Source of the DNA: a virus
Direction: 5' to 3' (one strand)
DNA: 24,504 bases
IMG/VR virus record: IMGVR_UViG_3300011114_000573
Location: 1-24,504 of that record
In this document: positions 23,048 through 24,504 of the stretch, one piece after another
How positions within the stretch are numbered: the first letter of the stretch is position 1
Layout: each line of letters starts with the position of its first letter
Translations under genes and position numbers: made by a program
Notes under the pieces: model-generated
What the model was told of the DNA's origin: nothing
The model's database searches: none
The model's input: the letters and a program-made list of their open reading frames with translations, nothing else

Positions 23048-23392
23048 TCATGCGTAACGGCAGCCTTTCTGCATACAGCGTCCTCTATCGTCTAAGGGTA
23101 TGCCATGTATCTTACATAGTTTAACAGCGTCAGCTGCAATACCAATAGATTCTTTAAGTTTATGGAATATCTCTGCTTTAGGAGTTACTACTCCAACAGG
23201 AGTTTGAATATTACTAGGTACATTTACCGAGTAGTTTATTTTGGGAGCTTGGACGACAGTCCCTACGATTCCAACTGCAGTTAATGAGTAAGCAACTCCG
23301 CCACGCTCTATCTCAACTTTATCGCCATGTAAAGCAGCATCAAAGCAGTTCTTTAATTCTTTCCTGAAGTTACCTACTGTCATGTACATCAT
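23048..23392 (-). CDS. Phd/YefM-like DNA-binding protein with C-terminal zinc-binding motif, no toxin partner
   Basis: A protein of about 114 aa. Residues 4-40 (MTVGNFRKELKNCFDAA, GDKVEIERGGVAYSLTAV) fit the Phd/YefM antitoxin fold: a start of strand, the Phe-Arg-x-x-Leu helix, then Glu-x-Arg-Gly-Gly and a strand. The middle (45-75) is Val/Pro/Asn-rich. The C-terminus has C93-x-x-H96 ... C106-x4-C111, a likely zinc site not part of classical YefM. No toxin gene is adjacent; terS follows. An ATG at 23440 would read through the operator repeats and precede the likely transcription start, so the start at 23392 (or 23383) is preferred. No clear ribosome binding site is visible. Role inferred: autoregulator of the leftward arm. 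Confidence 0.65.
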   Translation of the reverse strand: MMYMTVGNFRKELKNCFDAALHGDKVEIERGGVAYSLTAVGIVGTVVQAPKINYSVNVPSNIQTPVGVVTPKAEIFHKLKESIGIAADAVKLCKIHGIPLDDRGRCMQKGCRYA

Positions 23393-23439
23393 TGTACACG
23401 TTTGTACATAGTTGTACACGTTTGTACATAGTAAGTACA
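23383..23439 (-). repeat. Operator-like array of TGTACA palindromes, 10-bp period
   Basis: Five exact TGTACA sites begin at 23383, 23393, 23403, 23413 and 23423, and a degenerate AGTACA at 23434 extends the row. Part of it is a perfect 20-bp tandem duplication (23392-23411 and 23412-23431). TGTACA is itself palindromic, and the 10-bp spacing puts all sites on one face of the helix. The array covers the likely start site and first codons of the YefM-like gene. TGTACA is the known core operator motif of YefM. Confidence 0.85.
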
Positions 23440-23465
23440 TAGTTACTTAGCTACTGTAAGTTCAA
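23436..23465 (-). promoter_or_regulatory. Likely leftward promoter for YefM-like gene and terminase
   Basis: On the minus strand, TTGAAC (23465-23460), an 18-base spacer, and TATGTA (23441-23436). The start would fall near 23429, inside the TGTACA array, giving a leader made of operator repeats. Bound repressor would block it sterically. A second copy of the TTGAACTTAC sequence lies 20 bases upstream. Confidence 0.5.
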
Positions 23466-23878
23466 TACTTACTTAGTAAGTTCAATGTGTGGAGAGCTGA
23501 ATACAAATCTTTACCCTCACATAAAACTATACCCCCCTGTCATTTTAAGGGTTCCCTACCCCTGTTATTACAGATATATTTATTTATACCTTATGACCCC
23601 TGTTATACCCCTGTTACGCGTGGTGTAGGTATATTATACGGGTAATGATATCTATTCTAGCCCTGTATTGTGATGTATATTGCCTTGTATTACCTTGTAC
23701 CTGGATACACTGCTATTTATCTTACTATAATGTAACTGTTAGGTTTGAGCGGGAATGTGATAGTTTTGGGCGCTTTTGAGTATGTTTTGGCGTGTTTAAG
23801 TATGTTATATGGCTATTATAGTAGTTAGTAAGGTATGAGTGGATTGGGCGCTATTCTAGCAATTGCAGCGTCTAGCAG
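23466..23878. other. Divergent intergenic region, upstream part; no gene supported
   Basis: About 410 bases without a credible gene. It holds the ACCCCTGTTA iterons (23558-23616), a run of G-rich short repeats such as TTGGGCGCT at 23766 and 23844, CCTTGTA repeats around 23687-23700, and TCTAGCA at 23855 and 23871. The high density of short repeats next to DnaA boxes favours an origin or regulatory region over decayed coding sequence. Confidence 0.6.
23558..23616 (+). repeat. Iteron-like ACCCCTGTTA repeats
   Basis: Exact ACCCCTGTTA occurs at 23558-23567, 23596-23605 and 23607-23616, the last two 11 bp apart. A near copy, CCCCTGTCA, is at 23534-23542. Short directly repeated sites beside DnaA boxes resemble iterons bound by a phage or plasmid replication initiator, but no such initiator is encoded in the window. 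Confidence 0.5.
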
Positions 23879-23898
23879 TTATCCACAAGTTATCCACA
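23879..23898 (+). other. Pair of DnaA boxes, candidate replication origin
   Basis: Two perfect consensus TTATCCACA boxes (23879-23887 and 23890-23898), 11 bp apart, in the same orientation. An AT-rich stretch follows. They lie in the divergent intergenic region with iteron-like repeats upstream. Origin function is inferred. Confidence 0.7.
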
Positions 23899-23925
23899 AC
23901 CACCGCTATAATCATAATAATGTAC

Positions 23926-23954
23926 TTGACACTATCAATATAGTAAGATATACT
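23926..23954 (+). promoter_or_regulatory. Strong rightward promoter
   Basis: Perfect TTGACA (23926-23931), a 17-base spacer, and TATACT (23949-23954), close to the bacterial vegetative consensus. The start near 23961 leaves a leader of about 110 bases before the 90-aa gene. A TGTACT half-match to the array motif directly abuts the -35 box (23921-23926). It probably drives the rightward, possibly early, genes. Confidence 0.82.
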
Positions 23955-24072
23955 TGACAACAGATAAGTGCAAACAATGCGTTTATCACACCTTAACAAT
24001 TCAATCAATCACTCGTTCGTCAGTCTCGGCAACACCTGATAAAGTGTATAAACTTATTAGAAGGACATCACA

Positions 24073-24345
24073 ATGACAACAACCAACTATGCAATAGTGA
24101 CAGTTTTCAACCTACCCGAAAGACGAGGTAACGAACGACACTACACTGAAGTACGAACATATGAGTATCTAGAAGACGCTAGAGACGACATAAAGCACGA
24201 CAGTGTAAGCGTTCACAAAGAAGCCGAAGAAGCTATGAACCGATACGAAGTAAATAATGAACCATACCACCTAGAAGTAGTAAAACTCCGTTGGAGTGGC
24301 AACTACTCTGAAGTAGCCAAAAGCTACACTCCTTGGTTCAACTAA
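24073..24345 (+). CDS. Small rightward phage protein of unknown function
   Basis: A 90-aa protein, unrecognised. It is mixed alpha/beta and charged: a strand TNYAIVTVFNLP, then Arg/Glu/Tyr-rich RHYTEVRTYEYLEDARDDI, an acidic helix KEAEEAMNRYE, and a final LEVVKLRWSGNYSEV strand. No DNA-binding or enzymatic motif is visible. AGAAGGA lies about eight bases before ATG, and a near-consensus promoter lies upstream. It is the only gene on the plus strand and the first of the rightward arm, the usual place for early host-takeover or regulatory proteins. That role is inferred from location only. Confidence 0.72.
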   Translation: MTTTNYAIVTVFNLPERRGNERHYTEVRTYEYLEDARDDIKHDSVSVHKEAEEAMNRYEVNNEPYHLEVVKLRWSGNYSEVAKSYTPWFN

Positions 24346-24421
24346 CATAACTAATCGGGACTGACAGATGAGTGATTGATAAAGGAACTTGTTCCAAGCA
24401 TTGATTGCATACTGTTGCATA

Positions 24422-24491
24422 TAAACGGGCTACTAGGTCTGGGCGCAAACCTAAACGGGCTACTATGTGCAGCCGCTTGCAATTAAGCAAG
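24422..24491 (+). repeat. Repeat-hairpin cluster after the rightward gene
   Basis: TAACGGGC-type direct repeats: TAAACGGGCTACTA occurs exactly at 24422-24435 and 24452-24465, 30 bp apart. Between them a short imperfect stem, AGGT...ACCT, can form. A small hairpin CTTGC/GCAAG with a six-base loop follows at 24476-24491. There is no U-tract. It might be an RNA element or a protein-binding site. A palindrome GGAACTTGTTCC lies upstream at 24384-24395. Confidence 0.45.
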
Positions 24492-24504
24492 TAACTAACA
24501 GAAA

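Noticed and set aside
23048-23440. Long form of the YefM-like gene starting at 23440
   Set aside because: The extra 16 residues are merely the translated operator repeats, and the start would lie upstream of the likely transcription start.
23485-23628. 47-codon plus-strand ORF in the divergent region
   Set aside because: No ribosome binding site, composition dominated by Tyr/Pro/Leu from AT-rich repeats, and it runs through the iterons; it looks like chance.
23977-24039. 20-codon ORF in the leader of the rightward gene
   Set aside because: The ATG has no ribosome binding site and the peptide shows no runs of one amino acid typical of attenuation leaders.
24422-24504. CRISPR array or tRNA at the right edge
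   Set aside because: Only two short repeats with a 16-base gap, and no cloverleaf or CCA-type acceptor could be built.

Overview
The window is the virion-morphogenesis half of a tailed double-stranded DNA phage or prophage. It reads as a podovirus-like, short-tailed layout in an AT-rich genome with standard codon use. The support is a leftward (minus-strand) order of small terminase, large terminase, portal, a small protein, a scaffold-like protein, a major capsid protein, and then fibre-like, adaptor-like, nozzle/stabiliser-like and ejection-like proteins. I see no tape-measure or major tail-tube protein, integrase, lysis gene or tRNA. The host cannot be named from sequence; it is probably a low-GC bacterium that uses AGGAG-type ribosome binding sites.

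Right edge (about 23.4-24.5 kb): a roughly 630-base divergent intergenic region separates the leftward structural arm from a rightward gene at 24073. It holds two perfect DnaA boxes (TTATCCACA), iteron-like ACCCCTGTTA repeats, a near-consensus rightward promoter, and an array of TGTACA palindromes spaced exactly 10 bp apart. The array covers the start of a Phd/YefM-like gene. TGTACA is the known core operator of YefM antitoxins, so this looks like a toxin-less, phage-borne YefM-type regulator at a regulatory and replication hub.

Head module (17.1-23.0 kb): terS, terL, portal, a 76-aa protein, scaffold and capsid. Two mutually exclusive hairpins lie just upstream of the scaffold gene, and a clear intrinsic terminator follows the capsid gene.

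Sugar cassette (11.3-17.0 kb): behind that terminator, with its own likely promoter, is a tightly overlapping operon. It encodes a small unknown protein, two paralogous glycosyltransferase-like proteins, a GT2 glycosyltransferase, a CapE/FnlA-type dehydratase/epimerase, a CapG/FnlC-type 2-epimerase, a stand-alone cupin resembling only the C-terminal half of CapF/FnlB, and another GT-A-like protein. Together these resemble a UDP-N-acetyl-L-fucosamine-type pathway without its reductase domain, plus glycosyltransferases. It may modify the virion or the host surface.

Tail and ejection module (1-11.3 kb): two large fibre-like proteins, a 25-codon leader ORF, an adaptor-like protein, a large nozzle-like protein, a small beta-rich virion protein, two putative ejection proteins, and the start of a further fibre-like gene. 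Four leftward transcription units (portal, 662-aa fibre, 25-codon ORF/adaptor, 270-aa protein) begin with the same unusual promoter: a -10 box, exactly five bases, then TAACTGGGC or TAACTGGGT. This suggests a conserved initially transcribed sequence used as a phage-specific control.
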